From the NCBI GenBank assembly GCA_944389525.1, contig CALXMR010000002.1, forward strand, positions 119,259 through 169,210: DNA of 49,952 nt, read 5' to 3'. The position numbers and the translations under genes are program-made. The DNA is from an uncultured Alphaproteobacteria bacterium. GTDB taxonomy: Bacteria > Pseudomonadota > Alphaproteobacteria > Rs-D84. Shown piece after piece: positions 8,228-16,718 of the stretch. The number at the start of each line of letters is the position of its first letter. The first letter of the stretch is position 1. A model generated the notes under the pieces. That model did no database searches. It had not been told where the DNA came from and saw only the letters and a list, made by a program, of their open reading frames with translations.

Positions 8228-8400
8228 CGGGATGTCAGAACGATCATCAAGCTAATACCCCCATTGGCTTTTGGTTTTCACCTGTTGTATAACCAACGGC
8301 ATCCCGACTTGGTACATATGTCGGGGAAACAGTGCAATCGCACTACTTTTTTACGGTGCGTCGCACCGATCTTGAAGAAATGTTCTAAGTCCCGAATTCC
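8228..8400 (-). ncRNA. Possible structured RNA upstream of the RgpF-like gene
   Basis: This gene-free gap contains several stems when read on the minus strand: CGGTGCG/CGCACCG, AGTGC/GCACT, CCCGAC/GTCGGG, and a long-range CGGGATG/CATCCCG closing a roughly 80-nt loop. They end at the terminator at 8195-8227. No open frame here looks like a protein. It could be a small RNA or an attenuating leader of the glycosyltransferase genes. No known RNA family was recognised and no promoter was assigned. Confidence 0.4.
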
Positions 8401-8475
8401 AATTCCCATTGAAATCCATGCCTATCTTAGTTCAGGGTGATAAAAATGTAAAGAAAAAAACGTGTTGTTTACCAA

Positions 8476-9264
8476 TTAAAATGCATACGGCTTTGCCTGG
8501 AAATTTTCGCGGGCCTGTTGCACATTTTTTGCCATATCTGACGCATTCAGACCATTATCCACCAAATCCAGCGATCCATAATATGCCGTCATCATCGGGT
8601 CATATGCATTGTTTGTCGAAATCCATTTGTCCGTACCAGAATTCGGTGCACCATATTTGTCCAAGACACCCTGCCAGAATGCCAGAATCTTTTTTTCACG
8701 CTGGTCTGCAAATTTTTCATGGTCACCTTCGATTTCATTGACATCGTTGTTGTACAGCACGCGCCACACGACATTATCTGTGGCATTGCTGGTAAAGTAT
8801 ACAACAACCGTCTCGCCAGTATTTTCCCGCACCAGGTGTAATTCCGCCGCATACAACAGCCCCCGGTCACGCGCCAATGTTTTTATACACTGATCCAGTT
8901 CGGCCGGTGCATAAATTCCTTGTTGTCTGCATTCGTAATCCAGATTATATTTCCAATCTTTTTGAATTGAATAAATAATACTGTCTTTTTCGCGCGGACT
9001 GTACAGTCCCTTGGTTTTAAAGAACAATGTTTCAACATCGTCATAGGACATCCCCAGCATTACACCGGCAATATCAAAGTTACTAACGGTAATTGGTTCA
9101 GCCCCAGAATTCAGGCTGACCGATGCCGCATTTAAATCAGTACCACCACTTTCTGTTATTGTGAATTGCTGGAAATCAAAATCATCTGTGGCGGCACAGA
9201 TTGGCATGACAATCGTCATTGAAAATAATACCGGTAAAAAATATATTCCAATACGCATCATCAC
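8476..9264 (-). CDS. Secreted protein of unknown function
   Basis: 262 aa with a cleavable signal peptide (MMMRIGIYFLPVLFSMTIVMPICAA). The mature protein contains SNFDIAGVMLGMSYDDVETL, a motif type seen in periplasmic proteins where a short beta-helix unit senses or binds a partner. It also has paired cysteines (YECRQQGIY, LDQCIKTL). The start overlaps the upstream VirB8-like gene by 4 bp (ATGA), so translation is coupled. The neighbours suggest a periplasmic partner of an envelope complex. No family name is offered. Confidence 0.65.
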   Translation of the reverse strand: MMMRIGIYFLPVLFSMTIVMPICAATDDFDFQQFTITESGGTDLNAASVSLNSGAEPITVSNFDIAGVMLGMSYDDVETLFFKTKGLYSPREKDSIIYSIQKDWKYNLDYECRQQGIYAPAELDQCIKTLARDRGLLYAAELHLVRENTGETVVVYFTSNATDNVVWRVLYNNDVNEIEGDHEKFADQREKKILAFWQGVLDKYGAPNSGTDKWISTNNAYDPMMTAYYGSLDLVDNGLNASDMAKNVQQARENFQAKPYAF

Positions 9265-9908
9265 AGTCCTTGGATTTCAGTTACAGTAAATTGGAATACC
9301 GCCGCCGGATCACCACCCCGTTCCAGATAATCGTGCAATGTATCAATATCAACCCCCACACCCTGGCGCAGGGTAGGCGCATATTCAATTTTCATATACA
9401 GTGTACCACGACTGACAACAGGTGGTACATCAAAATTATTTGGCGCCACCCATGTTACCAGTGCATAATTAACCACCCAATATTGACTGTTATTCGGTTT
9501 GTATATTTTATCGATAACATGCGCGATGCGCATCGCCTTGTCCGCGGCCAGATTTTGGATTGTGACTGCCTCGCCCTGGCGCCATTCGTTAAACACATCC
9601 GCCGTTGACATCAGTGCTAGTGTGCTTTGACCGCCGGTACGGCGTGCGATATTTTCCGGATCTGGTGCGGCATAGAAATATTCTGCCACATATCTGCGCA
9701 CTAACAGTTCCAAGAATTCAGATTCCCCAATTTCCGCGGCGGTTTTTGGTGTCCCTGGTCGGCGTTCAGACAAATTATTTGGTTGAAAGAAATAGGGCGT
9801 TATTTGCTGGCCACGGCCGGCGTCAAATATGGCACCGGCAACATATATCGCCACCCCGCAAAACGCCAGTAGTATTATACCCGCTAAAAATCCAACCAGT
9901 TTTTTCAT
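9261..9908 (-). CDS. VirB8-like membrane protein (second copy)
   Basis: 215 aa: one N-terminal membrane span (LVGFLAGIILLAFCGVAIYV), then a periplasmic domain. Size, topology and position fit the NTF2-like VirB8 fold: FLELLVRRYVAEYFYA, RIAHVIDKIYKPNNSQYWVVNYALVTWV, and a late strand YMKIEYAP. Sequence similarity to canonical VirB8 is weak. It is translationally coupled (4-bp overlap) both to the VirB8-like gene upstream and to the secreted protein downstream. No other type IV secretion genes are in the window. Confidence 0.5.
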   Translation of the reverse strand: MKKLVGFLAGIILLAFCGVAIYVAGAIFDAGRGQQITPYFFQPNNLSERRPGTPKTAAEIGESEFLELLVRRYVAEYFYAAPDPENIARRTGGQSTLALMSTADVFNEWRQGEAVTIQNLAADKAMRIAHVIDKIYKPNNSQYWVVNYALVTWVAPNNFDVPPVVSRGTLYMKIEYAPTLRQGVGVDIDTLHDYLERGGDPAAVFQFTVTEIQGL

Positions 9909-10609
9909 TCGCCTATCTTGTATGCATTAAAATCCGCCACATAGTACCCCAGTGTTAATGGATAACTATCAATATTTCGTACAATTTTGGCAAACCCGAT
10001 AACAGTCATATCGCCGTTTATGTTTGATTGTATCGTTGCCAACACGCGCCATGTTCCGCCATTTTCGTTTATTTCGCCGGCCGGCTGCATCTGGATTTGC
10101 GCTTTATCCACCACCCACCGTTCGCCATTTGCCACGCGCAATTGATAACCTGGCACAATATCTTTTATCAGTCTGGCAAACAACTCGCCCCCCGATGCAC
10201 AATACAGCGCACATGTCGTATCACCATATGGACGGGTTGCGTTTGTGCCACAATCATCGCGCCGTTCACATGTTTTCCACATCCGTTCGTTCGCGGCATC
10301 ATCCCCAGAAATAGTGAACCAGTTCGCCACAAAATTGCCCAGCACAGATTGCTGTAACGATCCCAGTGCCGTATACTCAATCGGACCATTTTTATGCGAA
10401 TGATCCAGTGTTGTCCACTGTCCAGTAATGTTGTTAATTGATACGATGAATGGGTCAACCCGCTGGGATCGCACCGCCCACAGCAATAATGCACACATGA
10501 ATATAACCAGCAAGAACATCACGCACGATGCAATTGCCATAAATCGCGATATGGCAATGGACCGCCCGGCTGGGAACGCCGGCGCATCAAAATCGCTTGG
10601 GTAATTCAA
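9905..10609 (-). CDS. VirB8-like type IV secretion inner-membrane protein
   Basis: 234 aa with a short cytoplasmic N-terminus and one span (ASCVMFLLVIFMCALLLWAV). The span is followed at once by the VirB8 hallmark VDPFIVSINNITGQWTTL. The rest is an NTF2-like periplasmic domain: LGNFVANWFTISGD, WVVDKAQIQMQP, GGTWRVLATIQ, GYYVADFNAYKIGE. An insertion with four cysteines (CERRDDCG, CALYCASG) is unusual for VirB8. VirB8 anchors the secretion core complex to the inner membrane. The gene starts a three-gene coupled set downstream of bamA. Its partners, if any, are outside the window. Confidence 0.6.
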   Translation of the reverse strand: MNYPSDFDAPAFPAGRSIAISRFMAIASCVMFLLVIFMCALLLWAVRSQRVDPFIVSINNITGQWTTLDHSHKNGPIEYTALGSLQQSVLGNFVANWFTISGDDAANERMWKTCERRDDCGTNATRPYGDTTCALYCASGGELFARLIKDIVPGYQLRVANGERWVVDKAQIQMQPAGEINENGGTWRVLATIQSNINGDMTVIGFAKIVRNIDSYPLTLGYYVADFNAYKIGE

Positions 10610-10645
10610 CGATATATCCCCCCACGGTACCGTTTTGTGTTTATT

Positions 10646-10792
10646 TTACGCCTGGAAAACCATGATGCATGCGCACGGGCTTAATTTCAATTCATTATTG
10701 TCGTATCCGACACCCACCGGTTCACGGTCATACACCTGGCCACATCCAGCCAACGCCAGTGCCACGAACAGACCCAATATAACCTTTTTCAT
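10646..10792 (-). CDS. Small lipoprotein, 48 aa
   Basis: Not visible as a long frame. ATG at 10792 follows a GGGGG box. The product begins MKKVILGLFVALALAGCGQ (lipobox LAGC, Cys17) and ends CACIMVFQA after a short mature region. It parallels the 49-aa lipoprotein at 4358-4507 in signal and size. It sits between bamA and the VirB8-like genes in the same direction. Such mini-lipoproteins are reminiscent of the short VirB7 lipoproteins that accompany VirB8-VirB10 complexes, but that link is only inference from size and position. Confidence 0.72.
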   Translation of the reverse strand: MKKVILGLFVALALAGCGQVYDREPVGVGYDNNELKLSPCACIMVFQA

Positions 10793-10864
10793 CGCTTTCC
10801 CCCTTTGCTGTATGAATTATATGAAAAATTCAATACATCGGTCAAGATATAAAACGCAACCACA

Positions 10865-13138
10865 TCAGAATTGTGTTTCAAACGACAGCAAGAACCGTTG
10901 TTCTTCATCATACTCGTTCATTTTCAGTGGCCAACCCCAACTGAAATTCATTGGTCCCATCGGCGTGTTCCAGTAAATACCAACACCAACCGATGTACGC
11001 AAATCTGTATCAATTTTGTTCGGCGCCCCCAGATATGTATATTCTTCTTTTGGCGGCTTGCCCAAGATACCGTAATCAAAGAACACAAAACCCTTTATCT
11101 GGTATTCATCCGGGATAAAGATGGGAAAGTTTAATTGCGTTGACCCGTTCAGTTTCCACAGTCCGCCCAACGAATATGTCGTCCACCACCAATTCCGTGA
11201 CCCGACCCCGGCGATATCAAACCCACGCAATGATTCACCACCCAAGAAATAGCGATATACACGGGAAATGTATGAATCGCCAATTGCCTGTAATGCGCCG
11301 AATTCCAGCGATGACCGCAACTGCCAGCGATCGTCCCAGAACTTTACCATACCGATGATATCGGCACTGTATCGCATATATGTTTCAGTTCCGCCGAACC
11401 CAGTATATGCAACCCCAATATTGCCCACGACACCAGTATGTGTATTTTGTTCAAAATTGGTATCCAGATTGTAATAGCGCAAATATGTACCCAATGTATA
11501 CAGATTGGCATCGCGCCATCCTGTTGCGGATTGAATATCATAATTCTGGTCGAACGATGCCGACAGACGCACAGTCTGGGACCAATGGTCGGTCAGCCGC
11601 CATCCCATACGCCCCGCCACGGTCAAAGAATCCCGATCGTATCCGAACCCGCCCAGCGATGAATAATCATACATTGTGTACGATACATCAAATCCGGCCG
11701 ACAATGGACGCCCGAACAAATACGGTTCGGTGAAACTGAACAAAGCCTGCTTTTGATATTCGGCGATTGACCCGCGCAGTTGAACAACCTGGCCACGGCC
11801 CATAAAGTTGCTTTCTGTGATGCCGGCATCAACCATAAATCCGTTGATGTTCGACCAACCAAATCCGCCCGACAGTTCACCTGTGGGTTGTTCTTCGACC
11901 TGGATATCCAGGTTAATCATATTGGCATCCGCAATACGATTAGGCACCATTTTCACATCTTTGAAATAGCGTGTCCGCATCAGGTTCTGGCGGCCTTCTT
12001 CGATTGTCTGTAATGAAAATGGGTCACCCGATCGCATTGGAATCAACTGTTCAATCACAGAATCAAATGTACGAACATTGCCCAATATGTTGATGTTATT
12101 CAGATAGATACGATTTGTTTTTTCTATCTTGAAATTCATATCAATTGTGCGGTCGTCATCGTTTTTGGTTGGAATTGGTTCGACATTTATAAACGCGTAT
12201 CCGTGATCGGCCACCGCCCCGCGCAGATTTGATATTGTTTCATCAACCAAATCGATATTATACACATCACCCGCGTCAAATGCGATTACATCGTACAGTT
12301 CGTCATCTGGGACATCTGGGAACGGGTTATCGATTGTAATTTTGCCAAAATCGTATTTTTCGCCTTCGTCAATTGTGAACACCACAGAATAGTATTGCCG
12401 ATCTGGGGTGAATTCGCCATCAGCGTCAGTTATTTCAACATCGACATAACCATTACGCATATAAAACTGGCGCAGCATTTGTTGGTCATACATAATTCGA
12501 TCTTCGTCAAAGACATCGAATTGCGTCATAAAACGCCACCACGCATGTTCGCGCGACAGTATCTCCCCACGCAGCGTTCGGTCACTGAACTTTTTATTTC
12601 CCTGGAAATCAATGTCCGTGATGTATGTCGGATGTCCTTCGGTAATTTCATAGACAACATTAACGCGATTATCCCCCAGGTCAATTTTCTTTGGTTCTAT
12701 TTTTGTACCAAAAAATCCATTGCGCTGGTATATGGTCAACATTCTTTGCACATCGGCGCCGATTACAGATTCATCATACGCAGACCGCGCCTTTAACCGT
12801 AATTCTTTTTTTAAATCTTCGGTATCGATTTCGTCATTTCCTTCGATTGTGACCATGTTGACGGTTGGTGCCTCGGTCACATCTATTTTCAGCACATTAC
12901 CCGACATACGAACGCTGACGCTGGAAAAATATCCACTTTCTTGCAGACGCTTTGCAATTTGATTTGCGGTTTCAGAACCGACATTATCACCCACCTGGAC
13001 ATCAGACAAAATTCGTACAGATTCTGCATCCATACGCTGGGTTCCGTTAACATCAATACGCGACACCGTGGCGGCATTTGCGCCCCATGTGACCATTACG
13101 GTGGCTGCTGTTAAAAATAATTTTTTTCTATTCATCAT
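10865..13138 (-). CDS. bamA: Outer-membrane protein assembly factor BamA
   Basis: 757 aa. Signal peptide ends ANA-A near residue 22. Five POTRA repeats follow, beginning VSRIDVNGTQRMDAESVRIL. The 16-strand Omp85 barrel from about residue 420 includes the lid-lock motif region (YFLGGESLRGFD) and a final strand ending in Phe (LLSFETQF). BamA inserts beta-barrel proteins into the outer membrane, so the organism is diderm. It overlaps rseP by 4 bp, the usual alphaproteobacterial order. The ATG pair at 13138/13135 leaves one residue of doubt about the start. The lpx genes that often follow are absent here. Confidence 0.97.
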   Translation of the reverse strand: MMNRKKLFLTAATVMVTWGANAATVSRIDVNGTQRMDAESVRILSDVQVGDNVGSETANQIAKRLQESGYFSSVSVRMSGNVLKIDVTEAPTVNMVTIEGNDEIDTEDLKKELRLKARSAYDESVIGADVQRMLTIYQRNGFFGTKIEPKKIDLGDNRVNVVYEITEGHPTYITDIDFQGNKKFSDRTLRGEILSREHAWWRFMTQFDVFDEDRIMYDQQMLRQFYMRNGYVDVEITDADGEFTPDRQYYSVVFTIDEGEKYDFGKITIDNPFPDVPDDELYDVIAFDAGDVYNIDLVDETISNLRGAVADHGYAFINVEPIPTKNDDDRTIDMNFKIEKTNRIYLNNINILGNVRTFDSVIEQLIPMRSGDPFSLQTIEEGRQNLMRTRYFKDVKMVPNRIADANMINLDIQVEEQPTGELSGGFGWSNINGFMVDAGITESNFMGRGQVVQLRGSIAEYQKQALFSFTEPYLFGRPLSAGFDVSYTMYDYSSLGGFGYDRDSLTVAGRMGWRLTDHWSQTVRLSASFDQNYDIQSATGWRDANLYTLGTYLRYYNLDTNFEQNTHTGVVGNIGVAYTGFGGTETYMRYSADIIGMVKFWDDRWQLRSSLEFGALQAIGDSYISRVYRYFLGGESLRGFDIAGVGSRNWWWTTYSLGGLWKLNGSTQLNFPIFIPDEYQIKGFVFFDYGILGKPPKEEYTYLGAPNKIDTDLRTSVGVGIYWNTPMGPMNFSWGWPLKMNEYDEEQRFLLSFETQF

Positions 13139-14196
13139 CCGTTTAATCCAAATACTCTTGCAATATCATTCCACATGGTCAGTGCAAACAGTGCAATTAT
13201 AAACAGCCATCCGATAATAATTGCAATTTCCATTCCGCGCCCGCCCAACTTGCGGCGTGTGACACCTTCGATTATCAAAATCAACAAATACCCACCGTCC
13301 AGCACTGGCAACGGCAACAGGTTTATCACCCCCAGGTTCACCGACAACAGTGCGATTATCGCCAACAGGGCCCACAACCCCATTGCCAATGCCTGGCCTG
13401 AAACCTCGGCAATAGTTATAAATGACCCCAGTTGTTTTGACGATCGTTCACCCGTGATAATCTGCTTTAACACCACCAACAGCGTTTTTGATTGATAGTA
13501 TGTTTCGCGTGCCCCGGCGTACAAGCCATCAAAAAATCCCTTTTTACGCAGTTCCGTTTTACTGCCATCAGCAACCAGCCCCCACCGTTCTGCGGGTGCC
13601 AATTGCACGCGAATTAAATCTGTACCACGCAACAGCAACACATCGGCATTATGTGTCGATGCCAATTCTTTGGCGATAATCAGTTCGCCCCAGTTTGTAA
13701 CAGGTTCGTCATCAATTTGCATGACGACATCACCCGGTTTTACACCGGCGTTAAACGCGATTGATTCTTGGATAACCTGGCCAACAACGGGTAACTGTAC
13801 TTCGCGGGGGCGCGCCATAAACATCGCCGAATATATCACCCATGCCAGCAAGAAGTTCATCGTAACCCCGGCGGCGATGATAATAAACTGTTTCCACGCC
13901 GGCACGGACAAATAATGCCCCTTTTTCTTTTCGGCATCCAGTGCAGCATATTTTTTGCGGTCAAACATATCTTCTTGACCATAGATGGACACATACCCGC
14001 CCAGCGGCAGACATGCAATTTTCCATTCTGTGCCGTGTTTATCGTGCCATTTAACAATCGCGGGCCCAAATCCAATAGAAAAAGTATTAACGCGCACACC
14101 CGCCCATCGTGCCGCCCAAAAATGCCCCAGTTCGTGAACAAAAACCACAATCCCCAGAACAATCAACAATGCGACAATGGCCAAAACAATTTGCAT
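13135..14196 (-). CDS. rseP: Site-2 zinc protease RseP
   Basis: 353 aa membrane protease. The zinc motif HELGH lies at residues 21-25 in the first membrane segment. A PDZ domain occupies about 105-180 (VVGQVIQESIAFNAGVKPGDVVMQIDDEPV), the second metal-ligand motif LPVLDGG is near 302, and C-terminal spans follow. It cleaves anti-sigma factors and remnant signal peptides in the inner membrane. Only one PDZ is obvious, while E. coli RseP has two; single-PDZ forms are common in alphaproteobacteria. It lies between cdsA and bamA. dxr, which often precedes rseP, is absent. Confidence 0.95.
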   Translation of the reverse strand: MQIVLAIVALLIVLGIVVFVHELGHFWAARWAGVRVNTFSIGFGPAIVKWHDKHGTEWKIACLPLGGYVSIYGQEDMFDRKKYAALDAEKKKGHYLSVPAWKQFIIIAAGVTMNFLLAWVIYSAMFMARPREVQLPVVGQVIQESIAFNAGVKPGDVVMQIDDEPVTNWGELIIAKELASTHNADVLLLRGTDLIRVQLAPAERWGLVADGSKTELRKKGFFDGLYAGARETYYQSKTLLVVLKQIITGERSSKQLGSFITIAEVSGQALAMGLWALLAIIALLSVNLGVINLLPLPVLDGGYLLILIIEGVTRRKLGGRGMEIAIIIGWLFIIALFALTMWNDIARVFGLNG

Positions 14197-14218
14197 AACA
14201 CAATCCCCCAGATACCCC

Positions 14219-14863
14219 TTATAACATAACCAGCCATATTAACGGCAATACATAAATCCAACCGTCAAACCGGTCCAGCATTCCACCATGGCCTGGCAAT
14301 ATGCGACCAAAATCTTTCAGTCCCATTTTGCGCTTTATCCAACTGGCGGTCAAATCGCCATATTGGCTAAGCAGTGATACACTGATACCAATCCACATCA
14401 GTTGTGGCATAAACATATCTGTTCCCAACAAACCGTACATCACGGATGCGAACGTTCCGCATAAAATGCCCGCAATCTGTCCAGACCATGTCTTGGCCGG
14501 GGAAATATGTTCCCACATTTTATCCCCACCAATTAATTTACCAAAGAACCATGCGCCAATATCCGCCGCGCATATGGTCAGCAACAGCAACAGCATAATC
14601 CACGGACGCGTCCCGACATGATTAACCGCCCCCAGCATGATGACTAGCATCAGCAAAAATGCCCCAAATGTCGGCCAGTTTTTCTTTAACACATCACGCG
14701 GTGTTCGCGCCAGGCAGATAATCATTTCCACAATCATCATCGCCACAACAAAGATGCCCAGATACCTGACGGCATTAAATCCACAGTATTCACCAACACC
14801 CGCCGCAACAGCGACCAGTGCCATAATTATCCCGACAATAATGCGTTTTGCTGTATTTGACAT
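14219..14863 (-). CDS. cdsA: Phosphatidate cytidylyltransferase CdsA
   Basis: 214 aa, polytopic. The C-terminal signature is complete: SWIKRKMGLKDFGRILPGHGG followed by MLDRFDG, in parts SWIKRKMGLKDFG and LPGHGGMLDRFD. It makes CDP-diacylglycerol from CTP and phosphatidic acid. It is shorter than most CdsA (about 270), having lost N-terminal spans. I chose MSNTAKRIIVG at 14863 because the longer frame to 14965 runs into uppS. The gene follows the uppS stop by 14 bp. Confidence 0.92.
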   Translation of the reverse strand: MSNTAKRIIVGIIMALVAVAAGVGEYCGFNAVRYLGIFVVAMMIVEMIICLARTPRDVLKKNWPTFGAFLLMLVIMLGAVNHVGTRPWIMLLLLLTICAADIGAWFFGKLIGGDKMWEHISPAKTWSGQIAGILCGTFASVMYGLLGTDMFMPQLMWIGISVSLLSQYGDLTASWIKRKMGLKDFGRILPGHGGMLDRFDGWIYVLPLIWLVML

Positions 14864-14877
14864 GACTGGCCCTTTTT

Positions 14878-15642
14878 TTATTTTTTCTTGCCTGAATAGT
14901 TTGCCTTCTTTCCGCCACCAAATCGCCGATTGCGTTTTGCGTATTCGTCCAGCGTGTATTGCCACAACTTTTCACTGCGCACCAAATCAGGCCAGTGTTC
15001 TGGCAAGAACAATAATTCCGCATACGCCAACTTCCACAGCAAGAAATTAGATATTCTAAATTCATTACTGGTGCGGACCATTAAATCAATGGGTAATAAT
15101 TCACCTGTATCCAAGAATGTTTCAAAATTATCCTTGTCGACTGGTTCGCCGGCGGCGATTGCATCATTTACCGCGGCGATGATTTCGTCTTGGCCGCCAT
15201 AATTTAATGCAAAGACGACTGTCCCAGCGGTGCCGGCGGCGGATGCTTTTTCCAGCTCGTCACATTTTTTGGCCAACCGCGCGGGCAATCTGTCGCGCGA
15301 CCCCACCACGCGATAGCGTAAATTTTTCTCTAACGCGTGTTTCATATTCTTGTCCAGTTCTGTATAGAACAAATTCATCAAGAAATCGACTTCTTCCTGG
15401 GACCGGTTCCAGTTTTCTGTTGAAAACAAAAAGAATGTTATTGTCGTCACCCCGCGCGCAATAAACCAATCGACCAGGTTTTCAAAGTTTGCGATGCCCG
15501 CCTGGTGTCCTGCCAACGGGGGCAGGCCGCGCGCTTCGGCCCAACGGCGATTTCCATCACATATAAACGCGATGTGTTGCGGCACGCGTACTGCGCCCGC
15601 CACAGGTGTAAAATCTTTTTTCTTTTTAAATAATCTCAGCAT
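14878..15642 (-). CDS. uppS: Undecaprenyl diphosphate synthase
   Basis: 254 aa cis-prenyltransferase. HIAFICDGNRRWAEARG carries the catalytic Asp29 with GN.RWA; the usual MDGNGRW reads CDGNRRW. Next come GHQAG, FFLFSTENWNR and the late substrate site LMVRTSNEFRISNFLLWKLAYAE, in parts LMVRTSNEFRISNF and LLWKLAYAEL. Family members usually read RTSGE.R.SNF, so N for G is a small variation. It makes the C55 carrier for peptidoglycan and surface glycans. It sits between frr and cdsA in the standard order. The C-terminus is Lys-rich. Confidence 0.96.
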   Translation of the reverse strand: MLRLFKKKKDFTPVAGAVRVPQHIAFICDGNRRWAEARGLPPLAGHQAGIANFENLVDWFIARGVTTITFFLFSTENWNRSQEEVDFLMNLFYTELDKNMKHALEKNLRYRVVGSRDRLPARLAKKCDELEKASAAGTAGTVVFALNYGGQDEIIAAVNDAIAAGEPVDKDNFETFLDTGELLPIDLMVRTSNEFRISNFLLWKLAYAELLFLPEHWPDLVRSEKLWQYTLDEYAKRNRRFGGGKKANYSGKKK

Positions 15643-15666
15643 ATTTGACCCCGATGGCGATGATTG

Positions 15667-16227
15667 TTAAACCGACATAATATCAGATTCTTTTTGTTTT
15701 GCCATGGCATCAACCTCGGCCACACGGCGATCAAAAACCTTTTGCAGGTCGTCTTCGTATTTATGCTGGTCATCCTCAGAAATTTCTTTGTCCGTAACGG
15801 CGCGTTTGATTTTTCCCATGGCGTCTTGGCGAATATTACGCATAGAAATCTTTGCTTCTTCGGCGTATTTTCCGGCCACCTTGGTTAATTCTTTGCGGCG
15901 TTCTTCGGTCAGTGGCGGCATGTTCAGTCGTATAACCCCGCCGGCTGTCATTGGGTTCAAGCCCAATCCAGAATCACGAATTGCCTTTTCCACCGCACCA
16001 GCATTATTAACATCCCAAACAGTCACGGTCAGTGTTTGATTATCTGGTGTTGCAACGGTTGCCACCTGGTTAATCGGCATATCAGAACCATAGACTGGCA
16101 CGCGCACCCCATCCAACAGGTGCACAGATGCGCGCCCTGTGCGTAAACCGGCGTATTCACCCTGTAACACATCCAGTGTTTGTTGTGTTTTCTGTTCGAC
16201 TTCGGCCTTTAATGCTTGATAATCCAT
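15667..16227 (-). CDS. frr: Ribosome recycling factor
   Basis: 186 aa, matching the family length of about 185. It begins MDYQALKAEVEQKTQQTLDVL and carries the RRF core: GLRTGRASVHLLDGVRVPVYG, QVATVATPDNQTLTVTVWD, and RLNMPPLTEERRKELTKV, all typical. It splits post-termination ribosomes together with EF-G. An AAGGAGT box lies 7 bp before the ATG at 16227, so the 11-residue upstream extension to 16260 is not used. First gene of the envelope series uppS-cdsA-rseP-bamA. Confidence 0.97.
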   Translation of the reverse strand: MDYQALKAEVEQKTQQTLDVLQGEYAGLRTGRASVHLLDGVRVPVYGSDMPINQVATVATPDNQTLTVTVWDVNNAGAVEKAIRDSGLGLNPMTAGGVIRLNMPPLTEERRKELTKVAGKYAEEAKISMRNIRQDAMGKIKRAVTDKEISEDDQHKYEDDLQKVFDRRVAEVDAMAKQKESDIMSV

Positions 16228-16266
16228 ATAAAACTCCTTCTTGTGTAAAAAGGTTAGCAAATTGAT

Positions 16267-16295
16267 TTGACATTTGGCAAGAAGAAATATAGAAT
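16267..16295 (+). promoter_or_regulatory. Sigma-70-type promoter of the tRNA-Ala/tRNA-His unit
   Basis: TTGACA at 16267-16272, a 17-bp spacer and TAGAAT at 16290-16295, 12 bp before the tRNA-Ala 5' end. Confidence 0.85.
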
Positions 16296-16307
16296 AATGT
16301 TCCGCAC

Positions 16308-16383
16308 GGGGTTGTAGCTCAGTTGGTAGAGCACTTGCATGGCATGCAAGGGGTCGTCGGTTCGAGTCCGATCAGCTCCACCA
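16308..16383 (+). tRNA. tRNA-Ala (GGC)
   Basis: Full cloverleaf of 76 nt including encoded CCA. Acceptor GGGGTTG pairs with CAGCTCC (one G-T). D arm GCTCAGTTGGTAGAGC, anticodon stem CTTGC/GCAAG with loop ATGGCAT (anticodon GGC), and T arm GTCGG-TTCGAGT-CCGAT. Confidence 0.96.
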
Positions 16384-16398
16384 CAACAGATTTAGTTT

Positions 16399-16476
16399 GG
16401 CGGATGTAGCTCAGTTGGTTAGAGCGTTGGTTTGTGGTACCAAATGTCGCCGGTTCGAATCCGGTCATCCGCCCCA
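16399..16476 (+). tRNA. tRNA-His (GTG)
   Basis: Acceptor GCGGATG pairs with CATCCGC. An extra G at 16399 faces discriminator C16473, the standard G-1:C73 histidine identity pair, which some alphaproteobacteria have lost. Anticodon stem TTGGT/ACCAA with loop TTGTGGT (GTG). T arm GCCGG-TTCGAAT-CCGGT. CCA is encoded. It lies 15 bp after tRNA-Ala, so both share the promoter. Confidence 0.96.
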
Positions 16477-16515
16477 GTCATAAAAATACCGGCAAAATGC
16501 CGGTATTTTTATGAC
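16477..16515 (+). terminator. Terminator after tRNA-His
   Basis: Perfect dyad: TCATAAAAATACCGGC, loop AAAAT, GCCGGTATTTTTATGA. Bidirectional in form. It is the centre of a larger quasi-palindrome that includes the tRNA T-arm sequence. Confidence 0.85.
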
Positions 16516-16652
16516 TCTGGACGGGTCGGATTCGAACCGCGGTTCGCATACGAGTAATCGAGACAAGCAAAGCGCAGTCGAGAGCTAACGAGTGGTGAGC
16601 GCGCAGTCGCGAACAATACGGAGCAGGGTAATGAAATTATCCTGCGCAGGCA
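16516..16652. repeat. Inverted copy of the tRNA-His T-arm plus structured spacer
   Basis: GGGTCGGATTCGAACCG at 16523-16539 is an inverted copy of the tRNA-His T-arm (CGGTTCGAATCCG identical over 13 bp), mirrored across the terminator. The rest forms small dyads (GCGAACCGCGGTTCGC; CAGGGTAAT/ATTATCCTG). No gene is seen. Confidence 0.6.
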
Positions 16653-16670
16653 CCCGGTCATCCGCCCCAG
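16653..16670 (+). repeat. Second copy of the tRNA-His 3' end
   Basis: CCGGTCATCCGCCCCAG repeats the last part of the tRNA-His T arm, acceptor stem, discriminator and CCA exactly (17 bp), 194 bp downstream. A dyad terminator follows at 16671-16710. Confidence 0.8.
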
Positions 16671-16710
16671 AAATAAAAAAATCGCCCAACGGGCGTTTTT
16701 TTATTTCTGT
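16671..16710 (+). terminator. Terminator after the second tRNA-His 3' copy
   Basis: CAGAAATAAAAAAATCGCCC, loop AAC, then GGGCGTTTTTTTATTTCTG. Strong stem with a T run. Confidence 0.8.
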
Positions 16711-16718
16711 GCAAGGAT

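Noticed and set aside
8089-8741. Plus-strand open frames in and after the 8.1-8.5 kb gap
   Set aside because: No ribosome sites, low-complexity composition, overlap RNA stems or the secreted-protein gene on the other strand.
16515-16590. A minus-strand tRNA gene mirrored across the tRNA-His terminator
   Set aside because: It has a T-loop-like GGTTCGAATCC and a CCA, but the T stem is mismatched and no 5' acceptor half, D arm or anticodon arm can be drawn.
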